From Deinococcus cellulosilyticus NBRC 106333 = KACC 11606 (GTDB taxonomy: Bacteria > Deinococcota > Deinococci > Deinococcales > Deinococcaceae): a DNA stretch of 64,000 nt. The stretch spans positions 1-64,000 of the forward strand of contig NZ_BJXB01000015.1 of NCBI RefSeq assembly GCF_007990775.1. The letters run 5' to 3'. Below the pieces are notes generated by a model, which searched no databases, was not told where the DNA came from, and worked only from the letters and a program-made list of their open reading frames with translations. The position numbers were made by a program, and so were the translations under genes. Below, one piece after another: positions 36,622 through 46,328 of this stretch. Every line of letters starts with the position of its first letter. Positions within the stretch are counted from its first letter, which is position 1.

Positions 36622-39009
36622 ATGCCTGACCAGAACCCCTCCAGCCTGCGAACCCCCAAACGCCTCCTCGAGGAAGCGCGGCTTTTCACCGATGAAGACG
36701 ATGAACGCGCAGCCCTGCTGTACGAACAGGCAGCGGTGCGGGCCAGACTGTACCGGGACCAGGAGACGCTGGCAGATGCCCTGAACGGCATGGCCAAACT
36801 GGAACACAAACGGGGAGACAGCAACGCCGCCCTCTTCCACCTGCAGGAAGCCCGGGAGATCCGCCGTGCCCTGGGAGACCTGAGGGGAGAGGCTGCACTG
36901 CTGTGCAACATCGGAGCCCTTCACACCGATTTGGGAAGTTTCAATACTGCACTGGATTTCCTGTTGCAGGCCGAAACCGTGCACGGCAGTGCAGAAGACG
37001 TGCTGTCGGCCACCATCTCCACCAATCTTGCCCGCGTGTACGACGATCTTGGTGATCCGGACAGTGCAGAGCGGCACTACCAGAAAGCCCTGACCTTCGT
37101 GCGCAACGCCGGACACCCCATGGGAGAGGCCATCCTCAGCACCAACTACGGGGAGTTTCAATTGCGGCGGGGCAGGCTCGATGAAGCCGAAAAGCTGCTT
37201 TCTTCAGCACTGGACATCACCTCCAGAAAGAGCTTCATTGCCGCCGATGCCCTCAGGCACCTCGGGGTGCTGTACCGCCAGCGTGGGATGCTGGAAGCTG
37301 CCCTGGTGGCCTTTCATGATGCCACCAATCTGGCAAGGGCCAGTGAGGACCTCGACATCCTGATTGAAGTGCTGATCAGTGAGGCCGAGACCCACCTGCA
37401 AGAAGAGCACCTGACCCTCGCGCAGGACGTGCTCTTTGAAGCCGAGGAACTGACCCGCAGCAGCAACCGCCACCGTGCCCTCTCCCGGGTGCTGAAACTC
37501 ACCTCCCAGGTGTACGAGGCGGAAGGCCAAATCACCAAAGCCCTCTCTACTGCCCGGGAAGCCCACGATCTGGAATCCCAGGTCCTGAAAGCCGAGGCCG
37601 AACAGCGCACAAAGCAACTTGCCACCCAGCACGAACTGGAACGGGCCAGAAACGAACTTGAGCAGCAACGCCACCGTTACGAGACCGAACGCCTCACCAA
37701 AGAGAAGATGGAGCGGGAATCCTACGAGCGCATGAAAGAGCTGGAACGCAAAGCCCTTTATGACGCCCTCACCGGACTCCCGAACCGCCTGCTGCTGGCG
37801 GACCGTTTCCGGGTGGCTTTAGAACATGCTTCCCGAACCGGAACAAGGCTTGCCCTGGGGGTGCTGGACCTCAACAAATTCAAGAAGATCAACGACACCC
37901 TCGGACACCACGTTGGGGATGAACTGCTGATCGAGGTGGCCCGACGCCTGGAGCCAATTTTGAGGGCAGAGGACACCGTGGCCCGCACTGGCGGAGATGA
38001 ATTTGTGTTCCTGATCCGCTCCATCACCGACACCGAGGCAGTGATGGCCGTGGCCAGACGCATCATGCAGGCTTTCGAGCCGATGTTCCACCTGTACCAG
38101 CACCACCTGCACGTTGGCCCGAGCATCGGGTTTGCGGTGTTCCCTGAAGACGCCCTGACCTACCAGGACCTCTTCGAGAAAGCCGACAAGGCCATGTATG
38201 AGGCCAAAACCAGAGGGAGTGGGTTTGAACTTCACGGCCTGCAGTCCTCGGACCGCATGGCCCCCATCACCCTGGAAAGTGCCCTCCACCAGGCCCTCAA
38301 GAATGAAGAGCTCGACATCGTGTACCAGCCCTTCACGGACATGCACGGCAAACCCAGAGGGGCAGAGGCCCTGCTGAGGTGGCACCACCCCCTCTTCGGG
38401 AACATCTCCCCACTGGAATTCCTGCCCATCGCAGAGAGCACCGGGCTCAGTGTTCCCATTGGGGCATGGGTGCTGAACAAAGCCTGCCAGGAGGCCGCAA
38501 AATGGCCAGGCCTGGTCCTCAGTGTGAACCTCTCCTCCAGACAGTTCTCGCACCCTGACTTTGCCAGCACTGTGAAACAGGCCCTGGAGAGCAGCGGACT
38601 GAAGCCCGAACTGCTGGAACTCGAAATCAAAGAAGAACTCCTCGCCCGACAGCTCGAACGCTCCCAGAGCCGCCTCGGAGCCCTGCAGGAACTCGGGGTG
38701 CGGGTGGTGCTCGACGATTTTGGCGAGGGCTTCACCAGCTTCACGGCCCTCAAGAACCACCACGTCCAGGGGGTCAAAATCGACCGCAACCTGATCCAGG
38801 ACCTGCACCCCGAAGCGCAGGGCAGCCGCGATGAAATTCTGCTCTCTGCCGTGATCCGCATGGCCCAGGCCCTGGGCCTCGACGTGATTGCCAAGGGTGT
38901 GGAAAACGAATACCAGTGGGAATTCCTTTCCACCCTCGGGGTGACCGCTGTGCAGGGATTCCTGTTCTCCAGACCGCAAAGTGCAGGGGAACTGGTGGCG
39001 GGGTTGTAG
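36622..39009 (+). CDS. TPR protein with GGDEF and EAL domains (c-di-GMP turnover)
   Basis: A 795-residue cytoplasmic protein. Residues 15-350 are tetratricopeptide-like repeats and a coiled coil (ERTKQLATQHELERAR region). The diguanylate cyclase domain has an intact GGDEF (457-461) and an RAED inhibitory site five residues before it. The phosphodiesterase domain has EAL at 582-584, NLSSRQF, DDFGEGF and KIDR; the usual EGVE near the end reads KGVE, which may weaken or not affect activity. Both cyclic-di-GMP synthesis and breakdown are therefore possible. TPR repeats probably sense a protein partner. It stands alone. Confidence 0.93.
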   Translation: MPDQNPSSLRTPKRLLEEARLFTDEDDERAALLYEQAAVRARLYRDQETLADALNGMAKLEHKRGDSNAALFHLQEAREIRRALGDLRGEAALLCNIGALHTDLGSFNTALDFLLQAETVHGSAEDVLSATISTNLARVYDDLGDPDSAERHYQKALTFVRNAGHPMGEAILSTNYGEFQLRRGRLDEAEKLLSSALDITSRKSFIAADALRHLGVLYRQRGMLEAALVAFHDATNLARASEDLDILIEVLISEAETHLQEEHLTLAQDVLFEAEELTRSSNRHRALSRVLKLTSQVYEAEGQITKALSTAREAHDLESQVLKAEAEQRTKQLATQHELERARNELEQQRHRYETERLTKEKMERESYERMKELERKALYDALTGLPNRLLLADRFRVALEHASRTGTRLALGVLDLNKFKKINDTLGHHVGDELLIEVARRLEPILRAEDTVARTGGDEFVFLIRSITDTEAVMAVARRIMQAFEPMFHLYQHHLHVGPSIGFAVFPEDALTYQDLFEKADKAMYEAKTRGSGFELHGLQSSDRMAPITLESALHQALKNEELDIVYQPFTDMHGKPRGAEALLRWHHPLFGNISPLEFLPIAESTGLSVPIGAWVLNKACQEAAKWPGLVLSVNLSSRQFSHPDFASTVKQALESSGLKPELLELEIKEELLARQLERSQSRLGALQELGVRVVLDDFGEGFTSFTALKNHHVQGVKIDRNLIQDLHPEAQGSRDEILLSAVIRMAQALGLDVIAKGVENEYQWEFLSTLGVTAVQGFLFSRPQSAGELVAGL

Positions 39010-39023
39010 GTTTAGGCCACCCC

Positions 39024-39059
39024 AAAAAAACCCCCCTCCAGCGTCTCCGGAGGGGGGTT
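39024..39059 (-). terminator. Terminator of the penicillin-acylase-like gene
   Basis: AACCCCCCTCC pairs with GGAGGGGGGTT; on the minus strand it is followed by seven T residues. It also closes the GGDEF-EAL gene from the other side. Confidence 0.85.
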
Positions 39060-39070
39060 CACGTGAAACA
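39055..39070. promoter_or_regulatory. parS-like site (14 of 16)
   Basis: GGGTTCACGTGAAACA has two mismatches to the canonical palindrome, both in the left arm. It overlaps the edge of the terminator. Confidence 0.35.
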
Positions 39071-39072
39071 CC

Positions 39073-41406
39073 TCAGGGATGCAGCGTCAGCACCTGTCCA
39101 CCCTCAAAGGTCTTCATGGGGACATACTCTCCAGCCCGCCAGAGGGGGGAGAGGTCGGCGTAATGGGCACTGAAGACGTTGCCGCTCTGACCCAGTGAGA
39201 AGACGAACTGGCTGCTGTCCATGTTGGAGAGGTCCACGATCTGGCGGTAACTCGGGCCGTGGGTCTGCTTGAACGTTTCCTGATCGTAGGTGCCGACATT
39301 CACCGTGTAGAACCCGCCATCGGTGGAGGTTTCCCGGTTGAAGATCCAGCCGACCTGTTTGTTGTCTTTGAAGACGTGGGCACTTCTGGCCTTGTGGAGT
39401 TTGCCCCACTGCCATCCCCCCTGGTTCTCTCCCAGGCGTGAGGAGAGGTCCTTGAGGGCGTTCTCCAGGCTGAAGGACAGGTACTCTGCACAGTTCTGGC
39501 TTTGTGGACCTTTGCAGTACATGCCTTCATTCTGCAACTGGCCCAGCACAAAGTAGGGGTGTTTGCGTTCCACCACGAAATCAAGTTCATCTTGCACCAT
39601 GTAGGTGAGCTGCTTGTACCATGCCGCGTAGATGGTGGAGCCCACGCTGTCCTGCTTCTGGAAGCCATCCCACTGGCTCAGGGTCTCCAGGGCTTTTTTC
39701 GCTGCATCGCTTTTTGGCTCGGTCTTCAGGAGGTATGGCTTCAGGTCGTCCCAGAGCAGGCTGTAGGAGTCGTTCTGGATCTGCTTGAAGGACTCGATGG
39801 TGTGTTTCGGGGTTTCCTGAATCAGCTGTTCGATGCGGGCCTTGCGGTAACGGGTGGCAAAGAGGTCATCGGTGCCGAGGGGGTACAGGTAACCGTCTGC
39901 AACAGGGCGCTCGTTGGCCGTGGCAATGTAGCCTTTCTCAGGGTTGTAGACGTGGGGGAGTTCCTCGAAGGGGATGTAGCCCTTCCAGTCTTTGTCGCCA
40001 GAGACAGGTTCGCTGCCATCCCAGCCATCCCGGATCGGGATCTTCCCGGGGGCGTAGTATCCGATGTTGCCATCCACATCTGCATAGAGGAAGTTCTGGG
40101 TGGGGGTCACGTAGAGCTTCAGGGCGCTGGTGAAATCGTCCCAGTTCTGGGCGTAATTCAGACCAATGAAAGCATCCATGGTGGTGTCGCCAGGTTCCAG
40201 AGCCGTCCATTTCAGGGCCACGATCTGGTCCTTGCCCACCTCTTTTGCATCATCGTCGATGTCGCTGATGATCGGGCCGTGTTTGCTTTCCCGGACCTTG
40301 ATGGTGATGTCGGGTTTGCCTTTGATCTTGATGACCTCGGTGCGCTCGGTGAGTTGTGCATCTGCTGGTTCCAGAAACAGGTCCTGCACGTCTGGCGCAG
40401 TGTTGGTCACAGCCCAGGAGATGCGGTCATTGCGCCCGATCACCACGGCAGGCAGCCCGGGGATGGTGCCCCCGATGGCATGCAGGGTGGGCCCCTGAAT
40501 CTCGGCCATGTACCAGAGGGCAGGGGCACTGAGGCTCAGGTGGGGATCATCTGCAAGGAGGGGTTTGCCGGAGACCGTTCTGCTTCCAGCGACCACCCAG
40601 TTGTTGGAGCCCTTGTCTGGAACCTTCTGCATGCCCAGGGCTTCCTGAATCTTCAAGAGGTTTGTTAGTTTGCCCAGGGTTTCAGGAAGCAGGGTCACAG
40701 GCTCTTCTGTGACAGCAGGCTCCTGATAAATTCGCTCTTTCTGGAGTTCTTCTCTGTTCAGGATGGTGGGGTCGGAGTCCGGGATGGGGGCATAGAACTG
40801 CTTGAGGCCTTCCTCTCCCACTTTTGCTCTGATGCGGGAGGCCAGAATCTCAGATTCCCAGTTGCCCCCGAGGTCAAAGGCCATCATCTTGGCCCAGGCG
40901 AGGGTGTCCACCGGGGTCCAGAGCTCAGGTTTGTACCCGAGCAGGGTGAATTCCAGAGGAAGTTTTTTGGTGGCGAGGTAGGCGTTGACCCCTCCGGTGT
41001 ACGCCTCAATGATCTGTTTGGAGCGGTCAGATAAGGCAGGGTAGGCCTCTTTTGTGGCCTTGTAAAAGCCCCAGGTTCTGAGGAATTTGTCGGTGTCGAG
41101 CAGGTCTTCGCCAATAACCTCTGAGAGGCGCCCTGAGGCAACCCGACGCTGGAAATCCATCTGCCAGATGCGGTCCTGGGCGTGCACGTAACCCAAAGCA
41201 AAAATCGCATCCAGGTCGCTGCTGCTGGCTTTGATGTGCGGGACGCCGTAACTGTCCCAGCTGATTTTCACCTCTCCGCTTAAGCCCTGCAGTTTCAGGT
41301 CGCCGGATTTGGGGGTGTAGGTCTGGTAATAGAGATAGCCAATCGCTGCCGCAACGATGATCAGCAGCAGCAGGACAATCCAGCCAATGGCGCGAAGTAG
41401 ACGCAT
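39073..41406 (-). CDS. Penicillin acylase family N-terminal nucleophile hydrolase
   Basis: A 777-residue enzyme. The N-terminus has one membrane helix (residues 7-26) that serves as signal or anchor. The alpha part starts with GEVKISWDSYGVPHIKA, and HAQDRIWQMDFQRRVASGRLSE is a family hallmark. Autocleavage should occur at Ser267 in DKGSNNWVVAG. GRNDRISWAVTN and other beta-subunit features follow. These enzymes cleave amides such as penicillins or acyl-homoserine lactones; the natural substrate here is unknown. ATG 41406 has AGAGGAGG as RBS. Confidence 0.93.
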   Translation of the reverse strand: MRLLRAIGWIVLLLLIIVAAAIGYLYYQTYTPKSGDLKLQGLSGEVKISWDSYGVPHIKASSSDLDAIFALGYVHAQDRIWQMDFQRRVASGRLSEVIGEDLLDTDKFLRTWGFYKATKEAYPALSDRSKQIIEAYTGGVNAYLATKKLPLEFTLLGYKPELWTPVDTLAWAKMMAFDLGGNWESEILASRIRAKVGEEGLKQFYAPIPDSDPTILNREELQKERIYQEPAVTEEPVTLLPETLGKLTNLLKIQEALGMQKVPDKGSNNWVVAGSRTVSGKPLLADDPHLSLSAPALWYMAEIQGPTLHAIGGTIPGLPAVVIGRNDRISWAVTNTAPDVQDLFLEPADAQLTERTEVIKIKGKPDITIKVRESKHGPIISDIDDDAKEVGKDQIVALKWTALEPGDTTMDAFIGLNYAQNWDDFTSALKLYVTPTQNFLYADVDGNIGYYAPGKIPIRDGWDGSEPVSGDKDWKGYIPFEELPHVYNPEKGYIATANERPVADGYLYPLGTDDLFATRYRKARIEQLIQETPKHTIESFKQIQNDSYSLLWDDLKPYLLKTEPKSDAAKKALETLSQWDGFQKQDSVGSTIYAAWYKQLTYMVQDELDFVVERKHPYFVLGQLQNEGMYCKGPQSQNCAEYLSFSLENALKDLSSRLGENQGGWQWGKLHKARSAHVFKDNKQVGWIFNRETSTDGGFYTVNVGTYDQETFKQTHGPSYRQIVDLSNMDSSQFVFSLGQSGNVFSAHYADLSPLWRAGEYVPMKTFEGGQVLTLHP

Positions 41407-41931
41407 GTTCCTCCTCTGGTCCCGGAAAACGTGAAGGGCAGCGTGACCTTCTGGGAGGGCTTCCACTGTGCACATTCACGGATTCGATGGGCCCATCATA
41501 CGGGATCTGGTCGCGGCTTACACCCGGTCCAAATCGCACCGGATAAAACCAGAATGAGCAGTTTGGGGTCAATCACGCGAACCATGACATCTGGATTGGA
41601 CCCTGAAGCCAGATGGGTGTACCATATCTAGCCGTCTGGGGTCTTTCTGATGGGATGACCTGCATGTGACATTATGCTACAAACTTAATAATCTGCGCAT
41701 TTTTCCGCACCAGAACCCTGTTTTTACCCCGTTACACTTACACCAATTTGAACCCCATAAGACAACACATATGGTCTGTCAAGTCTTGCATAGTACCGTA
41801 TTTAGTATTAAAGTAACCTCATTCAAGGGAAACCCAACGGACCCCAACCCCCGGTGTCCAGAGGGTTTTTGCTTTGTCAAAAATTCAGACTTTGCATACA
41901 ACAGAACAAAGTCACGCTTCAAGGAGCCTTC
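41407..41931. other. Intergenic region, 525 bp, before nrdJ
   Basis: Contains the divergent promoter regions of the acylase gene and nrdJ. ACAACACATATGGTCT (from 41763) matches 11 of 16 bases of an NrdR box; a second box at the usual distance was not found. No gene was identified. Confidence 0.35.
41874..41902 (+). promoter_or_regulatory. nrdJ promoter
   Basis: TTGTCA (41874-41879), a 17-bp spacer and TACAAC (41897-41902), 29 bases before the ATG. Confidence 0.6.
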
Positions 41932-44886
41932 ATGACCCAGCTTGAGAACCGCACCCTCAGCCAGTTCGACGACAACGCCCAGCACATCGCAAAACGCCAG
42001 TACATGCAAGCAGGAGACGGCAGCATTGCAGGCATGTTCGAGCGCATTGCCAAATGGGTGGCCAGTGCCGAGCCCGTCGAAGCCCGCGAGAAGTGGACTC
42101 AAGTGTATTTTGACCTGATGGCCGAGAAGAAATTCTGCCCTGGTGGCCGGGTGCTCGCCGGAGCAGGCACCCAGCACGGCAACGTGCTGAACTGCTTCGT
42201 GCAGGGGGCCACCGACCATGACCCCTCCAGCTTTGAAGGCGTGATGGAAGTGGCCAAAAAACTGGCCCTGGTCACCAAAGTTGGTGGAGGCAACGGGGTG
42301 AACCTGGACGTGTACACCCCCAGAGGCGTGAACACCCGTTCGGATCAGGGGGTGCGGGGCTGGGCCTACATGAGCGCCGCACACGCAGACGTGCATGACT
42401 TTATTGAAGGCATGATGCGTCCCCCCACCCAGCCTGATGGGGACAAGCAACCCATGGCGATCCGCAACTGGACCCGCGTGATCTACGGCGCGAACATTCC
42501 CATGGACCTCGTGACCCTGGCCCGCCAGAACGGGGTCGCTGTGGTGCGCAACCTCCCTGAAGGTGTGCTTCCCGTCAATGACGACATGGGCGGTATCGTG
42601 GATGCAGCCAGGGCCGTTGCAGAAACCGCCAAGGTGGGCATCGAACCCCGCATTGACCTGACCCCCCTGCGTGCAGAGGGAAGTCCCATCAAGGGATCTG
42701 GTGGCACCTCCTCCGGTCCTGTGAGCTTCCTGGTTGAGCTGTTCGACAACTTCCTGGAGTGGGCCAACCTGGGGGCAGAAAACTCCGGTCCCATCAACAC
42801 CCTGCGTTACTGCTACGCCCCAGTGCTGCGCGTTGTGCGTCAGGGTGGGACCCGTCGTGGTGCAGGCATGGCAACCATCAGCATCGAGCACCCTGATGTG
42901 CTGGACTTCCTGACCGCCAAGGACCTGGACCGTGAAGCTGCAGAAGGGGACATCTCCACCTTCAACATCTCCATTCTGGTCAGCAACCGCTTCTGGGAAG
43001 TGCTGCAACAAAACGGCCTCTGGGAAATTGCTGCCCAGGAAGTGCCCGGCAAGTACTACATCCAGCCCATCCACGAAAAATACGAAGGCACCTACGCCGA
43101 CCTGCCCGTGCGTGAAATCGACGGGGCCAAAGGGGTGCCCTACTACGACGGTGGCATTCCTGCCCAGTGGATCTGGGACCAGATTGCCGAGCATGCCTGG
43201 AGCACCGGTGAACCCGGCCTGATCTTCGTGGACCGCATCAACGAATACAGCGCACTGAAAGACCTCGGGGAGCGCTACCAGATCAAGAGCACCAACCCTT
43301 GCGGAGAGATCCCCCTCACGGTTGGAGAGCCCTGCGATTTGGGTGCCATCAACCTCGCCGCCTACGTGAAAAACAGCAGTTTTGATTTTGCTGAATTCCG
43401 TCAGGACGTGCGCAAGTGCGTGCGTTTCCTCGACGACGTGCTTGATGTGAATGTGTTCGCCCTGGAAGACAACCGGGTGGCAAGCCAGACCCTGCGCCGC
43501 CTCGGTCTGGGTGTCATGGGCCTTGCAGACGCCCTGATCAAGATGGGCCTGCGTTACGACAATCAGGCTGGACGAGACGCCATCTACGAGATCATGAGCG
43601 TTCTGCGCGAAGAGTCCATTGCCGAGAGTGAACGCCTCGGGGCAGAGCGCGGGTACTACGCCATCAGCCAGGACCCCCAGCACAAAGACAGAATCCCCCA
43701 CGCTCCCCGTCGCAACGTGGCCGTGCTGACCGTGGCCCCCACCGGAACCACCAGCATGCTGATGGGTGTGTCCTCCGGGATCGAGCCTGTGTTCTCTCCC
43801 TTCATCTGGAGAAAGATCGGCAGCGAGTACAAGGCCCTGCTGCACCCCCTCTTCGTGGAACTGCTGGAAACCTACCCCGCTGCACCTGCCTTCGAGAAGA
43901 ACGGCAAGTGGGACTGGGACCGCATCACCGACGCCGTGAGCAACAACCACGGAAGCCTGCAGGGCCTGGACTTCATTCCCGAGGCGATCCGTCAGGTGTT
44001 CGTGTGCGCCCACGACATCAAGCCCGTGGAGCACGTGCGCATGCAGGGCACCGTTCAGAGGGCCTTTGACGCCGAGGGTTACGCTGGCAACTCCCTCTCG
44101 AAGACCATCAACCTGCCCAACGAAGCCACCGTGCAGGACGTGCAGGATGCCTACAACGAGGCTTTTGTGACGGGATGCAAAGGGATCACCGTGTACCGCG
44201 ATGGGTCCCGTCAGTTCCAGGTGCTTAGCACGAGCAAGACCACCAAGAAGAAAGAAACCGAGAGCACCGAAGTTGCTGCAGAGCAACCCAAGGCTGAGGA
44301 GAAACCCGCAGCTCCAGCAGCACCTGCCTTCGTTCCTGGCAAGCCTGTGTTTGACCGCCCCAGCCGTCTGGAAGGGATCACCGACATGGTGAAACTGACC
44401 GATCCCTCCACCGGGCACCGCCGGAGTTTCCTGGTGACCATCAACCACACCCAGGGGAAACCTGTGGAAGTGATTGTGACCTCCGGACGGGCCGGAGATG
44501 AAGCCAACGCTGACAGTGAAGCCCTCGGGCGTGTGGTGTCCATTGCCCTGCAATACGGGGTGCCTGCCAGTGCACTGGTGAAGACCCTGAGGGGCATCAA
44601 CGGTGGGCTGTATGGCAGTTACAACGGCAGACTGGTCGGGTCCAAGGCCGATCTGGTGGCCGTGGCCCTGGAGACCTTTAATAAGCCCACCCAGAAGATT
44701 GAGGTGGCCCAGATCCAGGGCGCAAGCACCGATGCTGACGTGTCAACAGGAGAAACCCTTATTGCCCACTCGGGGGACGCGGTTCAGACTGGAACCAGTG
44801 TTTGCCCGGTGTGTGACAGCAAAGCTCTGGTCCGTGAGGAAGGGTGCGTTAAGTGCCAGGCCTGCGGATATAGTAAGTGCGGGTAA
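41932..44886 (+). CDS. nrdJ: Vitamin B12-dependent (class II) ribonucleotide reductase
   Basis: A 984-residue adenosylcobalamin-dependent enzyme that makes all deoxyribonucleotides. The N-terminal active-site cysteine lies in the FCPGGRVLAGAGT region. NPCGEIPL at 455-462 is the radical-transfer and substrate signature. APTGTTSMLMG supplies another active-site loop. The C-terminus ends in a zinc-ribbon-like segment, VCPVCDSKALVRE then CVKCQACGY, with the redox cysteines that reduce the active site. A second frame upstream is open but lacks an RBS; AAGGAGCC lies before ATG 41932. The promoter is TTGTCA-N17-TACAAC. Confidence 0.97.
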   Translation: MTQLENRTLSQFDDNAQHIAKRQYMQAGDGSIAGMFERIAKWVASAEPVEAREKWTQVYFDLMAEKKFCPGGRVLAGAGTQHGNVLNCFVQGATDHDPSSFEGVMEVAKKLALVTKVGGGNGVNLDVYTPRGVNTRSDQGVRGWAYMSAAHADVHDFIEGMMRPPTQPDGDKQPMAIRNWTRVIYGANIPMDLVTLARQNGVAVVRNLPEGVLPVNDDMGGIVDAARAVAETAKVGIEPRIDLTPLRAEGSPIKGSGGTSSGPVSFLVELFDNFLEWANLGAENSGPINTLRYCYAPVLRVVRQGGTRRGAGMATISIEHPDVLDFLTAKDLDREAAEGDISTFNISILVSNRFWEVLQQNGLWEIAAQEVPGKYYIQPIHEKYEGTYADLPVREIDGAKGVPYYDGGIPAQWIWDQIAEHAWSTGEPGLIFVDRINEYSALKDLGERYQIKSTNPCGEIPLTVGEPCDLGAINLAAYVKNSSFDFAEFRQDVRKCVRFLDDVLDVNVFALEDNRVASQTLRRLGLGVMGLADALIKMGLRYDNQAGRDAIYEIMSVLREESIAESERLGAERGYYAISQDPQHKDRIPHAPRRNVAVLTVAPTGTTSMLMGVSSGIEPVFSPFIWRKIGSEYKALLHPLFVELLETYPAAPAFEKNGKWDWDRITDAVSNNHGSLQGLDFIPEAIRQVFVCAHDIKPVEHVRMQGTVQRAFDAEGYAGNSLSKTINLPNEATVQDVQDAYNEAFVTGCKGITVYRDGSRQFQVLSTSKTTKKKETESTEVAAEQPKAEEKPAAPAAPAFVPGKPVFDRPSRLEGITDMVKLTDPSTGHRRSFLVTINHTQGKPVEVIVTSGRAGDEANADSEALGRVVSIALQYGVPASALVKTLRGINGGLYGSYNGRLVGSKADLVAVALETFNKPTQKIEVAQIQGASTDADVSTGETLIAHSGDAVQTGTSVCPVCDSKALVREEGCVKCQACGYSKCG

Positions 44887-44904
44887 AGTTCATAGAATAG
44901 ATTG

Positions 44905-44950
44905 AAAGGCTGTTGAAATTGTTAATCTAAACAATTCAACAGCCTTTTTT
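44905..44950 (+). terminator. nrdJ terminator
   Basis: AAAGGCTGTTGAA and TTCAACAGCCTTT form a long stem extended by TTGTT/AACAA, followed by TTTTTT. Confidence 0.9.
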
Positions 44951-44998
44951 CCGCCAAGCATTCTGTTCAGAACAGATAGTGAGGGGCTAAACCTACAT

Positions 44999-46210
44999 AT
45001 GACGACAAGTGGTGCAGTTGGTGCTAACAGAGGTAAGCTCTTACATAGATTCAAAAATTTAATATATGGAATAATATGGCTTATATTAATAGTAAATACT
45101 TTCTTTATTGACACTTCATATCTATTGATAGAAAAGTTTTATCCAAATTATATATTTCTGTTAAAATATAAATTTGTTTTCTTCTCTATAATCATATTTC
45201 TTTTATTCATGTTTATTAAGCCTAAAACACTTTTTATACACTTATTTCAATTTGTCTCATTGCCCATGAAAATAGTTGCTTGGGATGTTTCTAAGAAAAT
45301 ATACAGCAAAAAAGGATCTATATGGGCTTTGCTGTATATTTCTAGCTTGGTTAATCTTATTGGCGATTACAAAAAAATCCTGGGTCGAATTTCCATATTC
45401 TTTCTAATTATCTACATATATAAAAATGTTTCTAATAATAATGGTGTGTATATTGGTATATTTCTTTGTATATTTATGGTATTTTGGTTCTACTATGATT
45501 CTGCGGCTAGTATTTTTAAAAAGACTAAAATTTTGGGTATGAACAGAATACAGATCAAGATTTATATTGAAAGTATCATCTCAACTCTTGATGATCCTAA
45601 TCCTAATACCTCAAAGAATGCTATGTTGGTGTATTCTTATTTTGTTCTACTGGGAATAAACAGGAATCTTTTAGCATTAGATCATAACTTGCTTAGTTTT
45701 GCTTACAATATATATTATTTCTTTAGCATGTTGATCAGAACGCTAATCTTTTTGATTCTTTCTGTTATGCTGTGTTACAAATTAAACAACAATTATTTTG
45801 ACGGAGTAGCAAATGTATATAATTCACTGATATATGCATTTAATGCTATGTGTTTCAACTTTGTTGATGAGTTGAAGCATAAACCAGAATACTGGCAAGG
45901 TGGTAGTATATTTATGATGTGTGAGCTTAATGGTATTCTCTTGCTTACATTACTACTTTCGTTTTTCGTGCCAAGTATAAATCAAAAATCACAAATTGAA
46001 GTAGATAAGTTTAGTGAAACAATTAAAGAATCAGCTGATGATATTAAAAACCGTTTAACTACCAAATACAGAGGCACTTTGGGTGTCGCTATTCAATCAA
46101 TAGAAGCTTTCAGTCCTGGACTTAAGGGTGCGATTCGATCTATAAAGAAATTTTTTGAGACTGAGGAAGAAAGACAGCTTCCGAGGTCTAGAGCTCACAG
46201 AAGAAGATAA
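44999..46210 (+). CDS. AT-rich integral membrane protein of unknown function
   Basis: A 403-residue protein encoded by DNA far more AT-rich than its neighbours, with codons such as ATA, TTA and AAA abundant, so it was probably acquired. It has about six hydrophobic segments (LIYGIIWLILIVNTFFI, then FFSIIIFLLFMFI, and so on) and a soluble C-terminal tail. Residues 270-320 show a helix, a short re-entrant-like stretch (YNSLIYAFNAMCFNFVDE) and a second helix (CELNGILLLTLLLSFFVP), the shape of a two-helix ion-channel pore but without the TVGYG filter. It is bounded by strong terminators on both sides. The function is unknown. Confidence 0.75.
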   Translation: MTTSGAVGANRGKLLHRFKNLIYGIIWLILIVNTFFIDTSYLLIEKFYPNYIFLLKYKFVFFSIIIFLLFMFIKPKTLFIHLFQFVSLPMKIVAWDVSKKIYSKKGSIWALLYISSLVNLIGDYKKILGRISIFFLIIYIYKNVSNNNGVYIGIFLCIFMVFWFYYDSAASIFKKTKILGMNRIQIKIYIESIISTLDDPNPNTSKNAMLVYSYFVLLGINRNLLALDHNLLSFAYNIYYFFSMLIRTLIFLILSVMLCYKLNNNYFDGVANVYNSLIYAFNAMCFNFVDELKHKPEYWQGGSIFMMCELNGILLLTLLLSFFVPSINQKSQIEVDKFSETIKESADDIKNRLTTKYRGTLGVAIQSIEAFSPGLKGAIRSIKKFFETEEERQLPRSRAHRRR

Positions 46211-46251
46211 TCGCTCCCAAATTCAACATCTAGTAGTTGGTGCACTTAATC

Positions 46252-46293
46252 GATATAACAGGTGGCTAGGTTCTAGCCACCTGTTATATTTTT
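46252..46293 (+). terminator. Terminator after the AT-rich gene
   Basis: A perfect 16-bp stem (ATATAACAGGTGGCTA) with a five-base loop, followed by TTTTTC. Confidence 0.9.
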
Positions 46294-46328
46294 CTATTTA
46301 TTCCAATAGACTGACCTCATTAGTTTAA

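Noticed and set aside
41750..41790. NrdR box before nrdJ
   Set aside because: One 11-of-16 match without the usual second box is too weak to call.
41779..44553. A 924-codon open frame opposite nrdJ
   Set aside because: It is an antisense shadow of a highly conserved gene; its product is rich in His and Gly and has no domain.
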